From CAYGWP01 sp964353455 (GTDB lineage Bacteria > Planctomycetota > Phycisphaerae > FEN-1346): 20,343 bases of DNA. The notes beneath the pieces were generated by a model. The model did not search any database and had not been told where the DNA came from. It worked only from the letters and a program-made list of their open reading frames with translations. This document shows, in pieces, positions 1-7,133 of the stretch. Numbering within the stretch: position 1 is the stretch's first letter; the number at the start of each line of letters is the position of its first letter. Location: NCBI GenBank assembly GCA_964353455.1, contig CAYGWP010000242.1, forward strand, positions 1 to 20,343. Reading direction: 5' to 3'. The translations under genes and the position numbers were made by a program.

Positions 1-1
1 G

Positions 2-30
2 AGCATATCCGCAGCGGCCGCAATCGTCAA
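2..30 (-). promoter_or_regulatory. Promoter facing left, out of the window
   Basis: On the minus strand TTGACG (30-25) and TATGCT (7-2) are separated by exactly 17 bases, a good vegetative sigma-factor pattern. It would drive a gene lying left of the window, divergent from the DUF4190 gene. Only the motif match supports it. Confidence 0.45.
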
Positions 31-50
31 GCGCGCTCGGGGGATTATCC

Positions 51-79
51 TTGCTGCTGCGGCAGGGGGCGGCTAGCCT
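51..79 (+). promoter_or_regulatory. Candidate promoter of the DUF4190 gene
   Basis: TTGCTG (51-56), 17 bases, TAGCCT (74-79). The same TAGCCT -10 hexamer at the same spacing occurs in front of the glycan operon at 8905. It would give a leader of about 95 bases before the start at 180. The -10 box is weak compared with TATAAT. Confidence 0.35.
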
Positions 80-179
80 TGAAGGGAGAAGTTCCTGTCG
101 CCGACGCGCCAAAGCCGCTATGGCGACGGCGCGCTGCGATGTGCCGTGCACGCCGTCCGAGAAGAGAAGGAGATGCACG

Positions 180-929
180 ATGACGCAACTTGATACGAGC
201 AGCACCCCGGCGGCGCCGCCGCTGAAACCCAGGACGAGCGGCCTGGCCATCGCGAGCCTGGTCTGCGGCATCGGATCGCTCTGTACGCTCGGGCTGACCG
301 CGCTGCCGGGCCTCATCATGGGCATCGTGGCCGTCCGCAAGGTCCACCGGAGCGCCGGGCAACTGCGCGGCTCCGGCATGGCGATCGGGGGCATCGTGAC
401 GTCGATTATCGGCCTGCTGATGCTGCTGGCGGCGCTGGCGATTGCGGGGCTTTGGCTGTTTGTGAGCCTCGAGCCGCGCAGGGCGTGGGTAAGGGAGGAT
501 GCTGTCAGCGCCGGCGATTCCCGCGCCCAGTCGATGATTGCGATGGGGCTTCTGGAGGATGCCGCCCGCCGGTTCGCGGAGGACCATGACGGCCGGATGC
601 CGACGGCCGATGAGTTCCCCGAGGCCCTGGAGCGCTACATCAGCCAGGGTGGCGAGCGCCTCGTCCTGCCGCCGGACCGGCGAATCGCGATGAACGCGGC
701 CGTCGCCGGGATGCGACGCGACGCGGTCCGCAACCCGGACCGGACGGTGCTTTTCTTCGAGACGAGGAGCGACGGGCCGGCGGTCGGCGGCCAGGAAAAC
801 CTCCGGCCGTTAAGCGGTGAGGGCGATATGTACATCATCGGCTTTGCCGACGGGCGCGTGGACGGAGTGTCTCCCGCCGACTTGGAGCGCCTCATCTGGA
901 ATGCGACCGGCGGTTTTATACGGCTTTAG
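180..929 (+). CDS. DUF4190 membrane protein with pseudopilin-like C-terminal domain
   Basis: This 249-residue protein has two hydrophobic segments (about residues 20-52 and 66-96) with the small-residue-rich pattern of DUF4190 (TSGLAIASLVCGIGSL near residue 19). Residues about 115-249 resemble the body of planctomycete type II secretion-like pseudopilins: a helix with EDHDGRMPTADEF (134-146), AMNAAVAG (170-177), NPDRTVLFFE (185-194) and a final FADGRV (222-227). No prepilin leader is present, so the domain is probably tethered by the DUF4190 helices. The ATG at 180 is chosen because AAGGAG (167-172) lies 7 bases upstream; the frame stays open to 51 but has no comparable ribosome site. Its function is unknown; an envelope location is inferred. 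It is transcribed in the same direction as the protease gene, which has its own promoter. Confidence 0.85.
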   Translation: MTQLDTSSTPAAPPLKPRTSGLAIASLVCGIGSLCTLGLTALPGLIMGIVAVRKVHRSAGQLRGSGMAIGGIVTSIIGLLMLLAALAIAGLWLFVSLEPRRAWVREDAVSAGDSRAQSMIAMGLLEDAARRFAEDHDGRMPTADEFPEALERYISQGGERLVLPPDRRIAMNAAVAGMRRDAVRNPDRTVLFFETRSDGPAVGGQENLRPLSGEGDMYIIGFADGRVDGVSPADLERLIWNATGGFIRL

Positions 930-942
930 GCCGGGCCCCCCT

Positions 943-978
943 GCGGCGGTATGGCCTCGCTCGCGCCGCTGGTTTTTT
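943..978 (+). terminator. Weak intrinsic terminator candidate
   Basis: GCGGCG (943-948) can pair with CGCCGC (964-969), followed three bases later by six T residues (973-978). The loop is long (15 bases), so the structure is only modest. The T run overlaps the -35 box of the next promoter. Confidence 0.3.
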
Positions 979-1005
979 GACAACACGCCTTTTATGATGT
1001 AAACT
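977..1005 (+). promoter_or_regulatory. Promoter of the LEPR-XLL metalloprotease gene
   Basis: A perfect TTGACA (977-982) and TAAACT (1000-1005) lie 17 bases apart. A transcript would start near 1012, about 50 bases before the ATG at 1061. A small hairpin, CCGG/CCGG, sits at about 1047-1058 just before the start codon. Confidence 0.55.
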
Positions 1006-1060
1006 GTCGTTTGAGACGTCCGAACCCAGGGATTGACCCACCCTAGCCGGAAAGACCGGA

Positions 1061-4000
1061 ATGAGAACCCGCCGTCCGCCTGAGTGCCGCGCGGCCTTCG
1101 AGGCGCTGGAGCAGCGGTTGCTGCTTGCGGCGGGGCCGCAGTTTCATCCGGCATTGCACCACGACGGCCGGCTGGCGGGGCTTCCCCCCGGCGGCGAGCA
1201 CGCCAGGCTTTCCCACGGCGGGGAGCACGCCGGCCTTCCCCGCGGGGGCCACGTCGCACACGTGCCGGGCGGGGGGGAGCACGTCCGGCAGCGCGCCGGG
1301 ACGCGCTCGGGCCAGCACTTCAGGCTGGACCTTGCCCGCCGGCAGATGCCGTCCGAAGGCTCCATCACGATCACTTCGGGCGGCGTCCAGCCCATGACCA
1401 CGGGCGTCAAGACCGGCTCCAACAACACCGACGCCACGTACACCACCGCCTACGACCCCTACGTGTACACCCCAATTACCATCTCGGGCGCCCCCACCAA
1501 CGCCTACATCAACTCGGTCACGGTCAACTGGAACGTTGACTCCAATTACACCAGCGACATCCAATACTATATTGATATGTACGGGACCCGCGACTGGTAC
1601 ACGCCCTATTACTGGATGACGGCCACGGGGGATGACCCCGGCGACACTTACTCCGAGACCTCCAACAGTTCCATGCCCCTGTTTCCTCCGGTGGGCGTGC
1701 CCGTCAACGGCATCTGGTACTTCAACGTCTGGGATGTGTACGACGATGCCGACCCGGCCTACAACCGGGGACGCATCGATTCCTGGTCCATCACGATCAA
1801 CTACACGACCTTCCCGGACCCGTTCAGCGCGTGGTTCTGGGACGTGCGGACCCAGAGCACGGTTGATACCGACGGCGACGGCTACTGGCGCCAGTTCGAC
1901 CTCCAGTTCGACGTTGACTCGACGGCCGCCGGCACCTATTACGTCAAGGTCTATAAAGAAACGGCCACGGGCCACGACTTCCTCGTCAAGAGTTCCAACT
2001 TCTCCGTCAGCGGCATCGGCACCACCGACTGGCGTACCCGGCAGATCGTCTGCGACACCTACGGCCTGGGCCACGGCAAGGTCAACCTCGTCCTGGAACT
2101 CTACAATGCCGCGAATGATCAACTCCTCCAGACCTGGACGGGCGCGGATGACGATGACCTCTACAGCATCGGTGCCGAACTCAGCACACAGGACGTGGCC
2201 TCGAACCTGCCGGCCGTCACCACCTTCAACCTGAATTCCGGCGCAACCACCACCACCAGCCAGACCGTCACCCTCAACAATACCGCCACCAAGACACCCA
2301 CCCATTACATGGCAAGCGAGCGGGCCGACTTCCAGGGGGCCTCGTGGTTTCCCTACGCGACGGCGCCGAGTTTCACTCTCAGCCCGGGCAGCGGCTCCAA
2401 GGTCGTCTATTTCAAAGTCAAGAACGCCACAGGCGAGTCCCCCGAAGCCATGCGCGACGACATCTACCTGACGAGCGCCGCCACCACCGTTGACCTCTCG
2501 CTCTACCGCATCTCCGACACCACAGGCACGCCGAACACCGATTCCCCCGGCGCGGTCGTCACGAGCGACACCTTCATGCCCGGCCAGACCGTCCGGGTCA
2601 CCTTGAAGGCGACGAACTCCGGCACCGGGGCGGTCTCGCGGGCCGTCCAGACGAGCCTTGCCATCCTCGGCCCCGACAACACGGCGGTCGTCTATGACAG
2701 CCATGCGGCCGGCCAGGACAACAGCGCCGACTCGCCGCTGGCCGCCGGCGAGACCGACTATTACTCCTTCGACTGGACCCTGCCGGCCGGCGCCGCGCCG
2801 GGGGCCTACGACCTGGTCGGCTCGATCCGCAGCCTCTCGGACTATGGCACCATCTTCGACACCACCGCCTCCGGCGCGGGCACAGTGGACCTCGGCACGG
2901 CCGCACGCCTCCGAGAAAAGTTCTGGGTCTTCCAGGACACGCCCCTGAACCGCACATCCGCGGACACCAGCGAATACCTCGCGGGCAAGGTCTGGGTGAA
3001 CGTCATCCTCCCATCCAGCACAGGCGGGGGGACGACCGAGGACTGGTCCGTCCAGGAGATCGCCAACGTCAGGCGCGAGGTGGAGGCCGGAGTGCGGTGG
3101 TGGGCGACGACCCTGCCCGATGCCAACCTCGAATTCGGGTTCGACTGGACGTATGCCGATTCTCCCGTTGTGACGACTTACGAGCCGATCGCCCGGCCGT
3201 CGTACGACGAGGACCTCTGGATCGACAGCGTGATGGCCGTTGTCGCCCCCGGCATCGCCGGCGCCGACTACATGGAGCGGGTGACCTCGTACGACGACCT
3301 GACGCGCCGCGCATCCGGGTCTGATTGGGCCTACACGGTATTCGTCGTAGATGACTCGAACGACCCCGACCCCGACCCCGACTACGACCACGACCACATG
3401 TTCTCCGACGGGTACTTCGCCTACAGTTACCTCGGCGGTCCCTTCACGGTCATGACCTACAACAACGACAGTTGGGGCATCGACGACATGGAAGAGGTCA
3501 TGGCCCACGAGATGGGCCACATCTTCTACGCACTCGACGAATACTCCGGCGGGGACTTCTACACCGCCCGCTCCGGCTACTTCAACACCCAGAACCTGAA
3601 CGCGTACGACGGCAACCCGAATCCCGCAACCCGCGTCGATAGCGCCATGTGCGAGCCTTACCGGCAGGACAAGGCCTACGCCAACCACACGAGTTCCACG
3701 GCCTCGAAGGAGATGGTCGGCTACCGCGACACCGACGGCGACGGCCGTCTCGACATCCTCGACACCGACCCCTCGGTCACGACGGCGGTGCTCTCGTCGA
3801 ACCCGGCCACGGGGGCTATCCGAATCCAGGCCACCGGCGCCGTCGTGCCGCTCGCGAACCAGAACCCGAACTCCGCCGACCCGCCGGCACGCGCCATCAG
3901 CCTCAATCGCATCTCGGCCATCCAGTACCGCCTGGACGCCGGACCCTGGCAGTCCCTGCCCGCCGAGGACGGGACCTACGATGAGGATTCCGAGACCGCC

Positions 4001-5146
4001 GTCGTCGATCTCGCGAACCTTTCCGGCGGCAATCATCATGTCTATTTCCGTTCGCAGAGCACCGTCGGGCGATGGGAGTTGCAGGGCAACCTCTCCGCGG
4101 CCGCCGATGTGCCCTTCGACGTCAACCAGCCCACCTCCGAAAACTGGGCGGGCGCCGGCACCGCCTGGCACCTGGCCGCCAACTGGTCGGGCGGCGTCGT
4201 CCCCGGCCCGGAGACGGTCGTCGTTTTCGACGGGGCGCCCACCGTCCAGCCGGCGCTCAGCCAGGACGAGACCGTCAAGGGCGTCGTGTTCCTCACGGCC
4301 GGATGGACCCTGGGCGGCGCAGGCGCCCTCGCCGTCGGCACGGGCGGCATCGACAGCGCAGGCAGCGGCATCAACACGATCTCCAGACCCGTCGCCATGA
4401 CGGCCGCAAGCACCTGGACCGTCGGATCAGATAACACCCTTGTCCTCGGCGGCGCCCTCAGCGGCAGCGGTTACGTCCTCACGAAGGACGGGCCGGGGAC
4501 CCTTCGCCTGCCGCAGTCGGTGGACCTCGCGGGCCTCGCAATCGACGCCGGCACCGTGGCGGGGCCCGATGGCGGCGGCCCGGCGACGATCGTGACGCAC
4601 GCCCTTTCGATCGCCCAGTCCGGCGGGTCTCCCACGGCTACGCTGGACCTCGCCGCCAGCCGCATGGTGATTGATTACGACGGCGATCCGAACTCCAGCC
4701 CTCTAGAGGAAGTCAAGGCCTGGATCCAGGCCGGCTGGTTCGGCCCGGACGCCCCGTGGTACGGCACGGGCATCATCAGCACCGTGGCCAGGGGCGAGCC
4801 CAACCTCTACACGGTGGCGCTGGTGGACCAGGGCCGCTTGCTCGCGGAGACGGGCGAACTCTGGTACGGCCCCGGCGGGACGCGGGGCGAGACGTTCGGC
4901 GGCATCGCGGTGGACTGGACGAGCATCCTGGTGAAGTTCACCTACCTCGGCGACGTTGACCTCGACGGCAAGGTGTACGATGATGACGTGGGCATCATGA
5001 GCGGGAACTACACCAACGCCGGGCCGACCGGCGCCCAGTACTGGAACGGCGACGTCTTCGGGTTCGACGGCTGGGTGTACGACGATGAGGCCGGCATCAT
5101 CGGCGGGGCCTACAATAACGGCCGGCTGTACGGCCCGCAGATCTGA
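1061..5146 (+). CDS. LEPR-XLL multidomain secreted zinc metalloprotease with dockerin-like tail
   Basis: This is a 1361-residue, Asp/Thr/Gly-rich surface or secreted protein. Layout: a LEPR-XLL signal (FEALEQRLLLAA, 13-24); four 9-residue Gly/His repeats (40-75); a proprotein-convertase P-like beta domain (about 105-248, ending WYFNVWDVYDDADP...SWSITI); a beta domain like that of choice-of-anchor proteins (252-378); Ig-like (383-475) and CARDB-like (476-612) modules; the peptidase core (about 620-905); a beta module; a segment resembling autotransporter-associated repeats (about 1030-1200); and a dockerin-like pair of calcium loops (GDVDLDGKVYDDD near 1297, second loop near 1331). The zinc site is HEMGHIFYALDEY, with H816, E817, H820 and D826, the third ligand position of metzincins; M863 may be the Met-turn. 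DTDGDGRLD (890-898) looks calcium-binding. Substrate unknown. No C-terminal membrane anchor is seen. Confidence 0.9.
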   Translation: MRTRRPPECRAAFEALEQRLLLAAGPQFHPALHHDGRLAGLPPGGEHARLSHGGEHAGLPRGGHVAHVPGGGEHVRQRAGTRSGQHFRLDLARRQMPSEGSITITSGGVQPMTTGVKTGSNNTDATYTTAYDPYVYTPITISGAPTNAYINSVTVNWNVDSNYTSDIQYYIDMYGTRDWYTPYYWMTATGDDPGDTYSETSNSSMPLFPPVGVPVNGIWYFNVWDVYDDADPAYNRGRIDSWSITINYTTFPDPFSAWFWDVRTQSTVDTDGDGYWRQFDLQFDVDSTAAGTYYVKVYKETATGHDFLVKSSNFSVSGIGTTDWRTRQIVCDTYGLGHGKVNLVLELYNAANDQLLQTWTGADDDDLYSIGAELSTQDVASNLPAVTTFNLNSGATTTTSQTVTLNNTATKTPTHYMASERADFQGASWFPYATAPSFTLSPGSGSKVVYFKVKNATGESPEAMRDDIYLTSAATTVDLSLYRISDTTGTPNTDSPGAVVTSDTFMPGQTVRVTLKATNSGTGAVSRAVQTSLAILGPDNTAVVYDSHAAGQDNSADSPLAAGETDYYSFDWTLPAGAAPGAYDLVGSIRSLSDYGTIFDTTASGAGTVDLGTAARLREKFWVFQDTPLNRTSADTSEYLAGKVWVNVILPSSTGGGTTEDWSVQEIANVRREVEAGVRWWATTLPDANLEFGFDWTYADSPVVTTYEPIARPSYDEDLWIDSVMAVVAPGIAGADYMERVTSYDDLTRRASGSDWAYTVFVVDDSNDPDPDPDYDHDHMFSDGYFAYSYLGGPFTVMTYNNDSWGIDDMEEVMAHEMGHIFYALDEYSGGDFYTARSGYFNTQNLNAYDGNPNPATRVDSAMCEPYRQDKAYANHTSSTASKEMVGYRDTDGDGRLDILDTDPSVTTAVLSSNPATGAIRIQATGAVVPLANQNPNSADPPARAISLNRISAIQYRLDAGPWQSLPAEDGTYDEDSETAVVDLANLSGGNHHVYFRSQSTVGRWELQGNLSAAADVPFDVNQPTSENWAGAGTAWHLAANWSGGVVPGPETVVVFDGAPTVQPALSQDETVKGVVFLTAGWTLGGAGALAVGTGGIDSAGSGINTISRPVAMTAASTWTVGSDNTLVLGGALSGSGYVLTKDGPGTLRLPQSVDLAGLAIDAGTVAGPDGGGPATIVTHALSIAQSGGSPTATLDLAASRMVIDYDGDPNSSPLEEVKAWIQAGWFGPDAPWYGTGIISTVARGEPNLYTVALVDQGRLLAETGELWYGPGGTRGETFGGIAVDWTSILVKFTYLGDVDLDGKVYDDDVGIMSGNYTNAGPTGAQYWNGDVFGFDGWVYDDEAGIIGGAYNNGRLYGPQI
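1178..1285 (+). repeat. Four 27-bp tandem repeats encoding Gly/His nonamers
   Basis: The repeat lies inside the protease gene just after the LEPR-XLL motif. The four in-frame units read GLPPGGEHA, RLSHGGEHA, GLPRGGHVA and HVPGGGEHV (residues 40-75). The DNA units are degenerate but clearly related, with a GGCGGGGAGCACG-like core. The segment has no resemblance to the beta domains that follow. Confidence 0.75.
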
Positions 5147-5157
5147 TTCATCTCACT

Positions 5158-5198
5158 GCCGCTCGAAGACCGTCACGCGGCCGAATGTCTTCGGCGGC
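5158..5198. repeat. 41-bp palindromic direct repeat, copy 1
   Basis: It is identical over all 41 bases to 7208-7248; the first base on each side differs. The ends pair: 5158-5170 with 5187-5198, 12 pairs with one bulged T at 5163 and a 16-base loop. Read on the minus strand it encodes PPKTFGRVTVFER followed by Q and a stop at 5155-5153, a plausible native C-terminus for the glycosyltransferase now ending at 7134. It lies 11 bases after the protease stop and could also act as a transcription stop, although no T run follows. Confidence 0.9.
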
Positions 5199-5376
5199 GT
5201 TGACGGATCGCGGTTGTTCGGCTGCGGTTGCCGCCGGCGAATTTGATTCCTGACATAAGACGCATTCAATCTCCCCCCGATGCTGGTTCCATGAGAGCCC
5301 GCCGGCGTTGTATGGAAGAGAATTGCGACCTGTGCGTAACTGAACCGGGCGAGCGGTTCTCTACAGGGCTAAGAGG

Positions 5377-6048
5377 TCAATGCCGCGCTCTGCGGCGAAG
5401 AGCCATGAGGCCGCCGAGGGCCAGAAGGGAGAGCGTGGCGGGTTCCGGCAAGCCGGTGCCTTCGAGAACCAGGCGGGCCTCGGTGATCGTGCCGGTTATG
5501 GGCGTAACGAATTCAAGGCCGTCTGACCATAGCGTGAACGGACCGGACGGCGGGATAAGCCAGCCGGGAAGGTCGTCCGGGGGAAATGGATTGGGCCCCA
5601 AGCCAAAGTAAATCTGGAAAATAAAAGGGCATTGCTCACCAGGCATGATAACCACGTCATTGAACGGGCCTGTGTATTCTCGTTGTTCGCTGAAAGGGAC
5701 TCCGCCCGCCGGAACAGAATCCAGGTAATGATAGTCGCCGATAGCAAGAGAGAACCCAAAGGTGCCCGACATCGGCACCGTGATGGGCTCTCTCTGGATT
5801 CCGTCACCCCGGACAGAGCCCGGCGAAATGGTCCCGCTCAAGTAGAGCACCGCGCTCTGGACCTGATCGATGCGGAACAAGGTCTCGATTGTCGCGGTCC
5901 GGCTGTTTTCTGGCCCCCCGTCAAAGTCGCTGCGACTATAATCGCCCAGCAACTCAGGCAAGTCGATAATGTACGACGCCCAAGCGGGACTCGCCCCTGC
6001 CGCAAGCAACGCCAGGACTGCCAAAGAAACAATCTTGCCCGATTTCAT
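5377..6048 (-). CDS. PEP-CTERM sorted exported protein
   Basis: This 223-residue exported protein has an N-terminal signal peptide (MKSGKIVSLAVLALLAAGAS, likely cleaved after AWA near residue 25). It ends in a PEP-CTERM sorting signal: LPEPATLSLLALGGLMALRR, with the PEP motif, a hydrophobic helix and an Arg cluster. Such proteins are handled by exosortase/archaeosortase-type enzymes, usually encoded elsewhere; none is in this window. The middle (about 26-195) is a beta-rich domain that I do not recognise. The start at 6048 is supported by AGGAG ending 7 bases upstream and by the signal peptide; the frame is open further upstream but without such support. It is divergent from the PEP-CTERM gene at 6313, sharing a 264-bp regulatory gap. 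Confidence 0.88.
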   Translation of the reverse strand: MKSGKIVSLAVLALLAAGASPAWASYIIDLPELLGDYSRSDFDGGPENSRTATIETLFRIDQVQSAVLYLSGTISPGSVRGDGIQREPITVPMSGTFGFSLAIGDYHYLDSVPAGGVPFSEQREYTGPFNDVVIMPGEQCPFIFQIYFGLGPNPFPPDDLPGWLIPPSGPFTLWSDGLEFVTPITGTITEARLVLEGTGLPEPATLSLLALGGLMALRRRARH

Positions 6049-6115
6049 CGGTTGTCTCCTTCCGAGTTCCGGGCTGACATTGCAAGGATGCGGGCAAAAC
6101 CTGATTGCCACGGGT

Positions 6116-6144
6116 AGTGTACACCACTGCGGGCTGTTTGTCAA
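6116..6144 (-). promoter_or_regulatory. Promoter of the minus-strand PEP-CTERM gene
   Basis: On the minus strand TTGACA (6144-6139), 17 bases, TACACT (6121-6116). Transcription would begin near 6109 and leave a leader of about 60 bases before the ATG at 6048. Confidence 0.6.
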
Positions 6145-6243
6145 ACCGACTGTCAGCAATCCTAATTTCCACAATAACGCGCTTGTAATTGTCCATGACA
6201 GACATACTCGGCACTCGTACTCTGCGGCTAGTTATTTTGGCGC

Positions 6244-6271
6244 TTGACAACGCCTGATTCTGAGGTATGAG
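6244..6271 (+). promoter_or_regulatory. Promoter of the plus-strand PEP-CTERM gene
   Basis: TTGACA (6244-6249), 16 bases, TATGAG (6266-6271). An alternative -10, TACAAT at 6272-6277, would be 22 bases away and is less likely. The predicted start leaves about 35 bases before the ATG at 6313. With the 6116-6144 promoter it forms a divergent pair. Confidence 0.5.
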
Positions 6272-6312
6272 TACAATAGGCGTTTCAGGGAGCGCGAAGT
6301 GGGGGACAAGGC

Positions 6313-7116
6313 ATGGCATCCTTCCGCGTGTTGGTCAGGAGAAGTCTGGGGGCCGCAGCGGCGGCATCCTTTCTCGTGGCAATCTTGGCACTGCCGGCAC
6401 AGGCATCACCGCGACCGGCGCTGGTGGACGCAGTTTACAACGGGCTTGGCGGTGGCGCTCCATACTATGGCAGCGTTACTGTCGGCTGGCAGTTCGTGCC
6501 ACAGCACGATATGTTGGTCACCGATCTGGGCTTTTTCGATATAGGTTCAGTTGGGTTGAATACCTTCCACGAAGTCGGTATATGGGACGGGGATCAAAGG
6601 CTTCTTGTCAGTGCCACCGTGCCGGCCGGCACGGAAGCGCCGCTGCTGGGTGAGTTTAGATACGTGGCCATAGAGCCCCTACTGCTCCAAGCGGGCAACG
6701 CTTACGTGATTGGGGCAACAGCGAATGTTCCGACAAGTCAACCTGCCGCCTTTGTCCCGGACGGGTACCCCAGCGATACCCTTGAGTTGAACCCGCAGCA
6801 CATCGTATTTGACCCGTGGGTGTCGCTGACACTGGCAGACTTGTACATCTCGGATCCACAGGGCTCCGTATATGCCCCCCTCGCTTATCCTTCCGAGCAT
6901 CGGCCTACTGCCCCTTTGTTCGAGTACTATTCTATTGGGGAGTTGATCTATACCGGGGAGCGAATCGGCACCATCTATCCCTATCATTTCGCGGCCGACT
7001 TTCGATTCGAGCCCGTTCCCGAGCCGAGCACGCTCGCCATTCTCGCGATTGGGTATCTCGCCCTCCGTGCTCGCCGTGGCAGCAAGCGGCGAGTCCTCCT
7101 GTGTCCAGGTGGTTAG
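6313..7116 (+). CDS. PEP-CTERM sorted exported protein, DUF4082-like
   Basis: This 267-residue protein has a signal peptide (about residues 1-32: Arg-containing start, hydrophobic stretch AAAAASFLVAILALPAQA). Residues about 50-135 have the pattern of DUF4082-type beta domains: VGWQFVPQHDMLVTDLGFFD, then HEVGIWDGDQRLLVSATV and NAYVIGA. A PEP-CTERM signal follows (VPEPSTLAILAIGYLALRAR), and after it an unusually long basic and polar tail of about 15 residues. GGGGGA lies 6 to 7 bases before the ATG. The molecular role is unknown; sorting to the cell surface is inferred from the signal. A stub of another exported-protein gene begins 44 bases downstream on the same strand, suggesting the two once formed an operon. 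Confidence 0.87.
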   Translation: MASFRVLVRRSLGAAAAASFLVAILALPAQASPRPALVDAVYNGLGGGAPYYGSVTVGWQFVPQHDMLVTDLGFFDIGSVGLNTFHEVGIWDGDQRLLVSATVPAGTEAPLLGEFRYVAIEPLLLQAGNAYVIGATANVPTSQPAAFVPDGYPSDTLELNPQHIVFDPWVSLTLADLYISDPQGSVYAPLAYPSEHRPTAPLFEYYSIGELIYTGERIGTIYPYHFAADFRFEPVPEPSTLAILAIGYLALRARRGSKRRVLLCPGG

Positions 7117-7133
7117 CCTAGGATTTCCACGGA

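Noticed and set aside
1..73. C-terminal end of an upstream plus-strand gene (frame 2 ends at TAG 74-76)
   Set aside because: Only 24 codons are visible, without a motif, and the region carries divergent promoter-like boxes.
51..179. Extension of the DUF4190 protein upstream to 51
   Set aside because: The extra 43 residues are basic and low in information, and a strong AAGGAG precedes the ATG at 180.
1043..4171. A 1042-codon open frame on the minus strand opposite the metalloprotease gene
   Set aside because: It is Val/Gly/Arg-rich without recognisable motifs, while the plus strand carries clear domains. Long antisense frames are expected in this GC-rich codon usage.
5158..5205. Integron attC site
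   Set aside because: The palindrome and bulge recall attC, but the required GTTRRRY and RYYYAAC core ends are absent and no integrase is seen.
5342..5359. Hairpin GAACCG/CGGTTC as terminator of the minus-strand PEP-CTERM gene
   Set aside because: The 6-bp stem has no T run on the minus strand; too weak to annotate.
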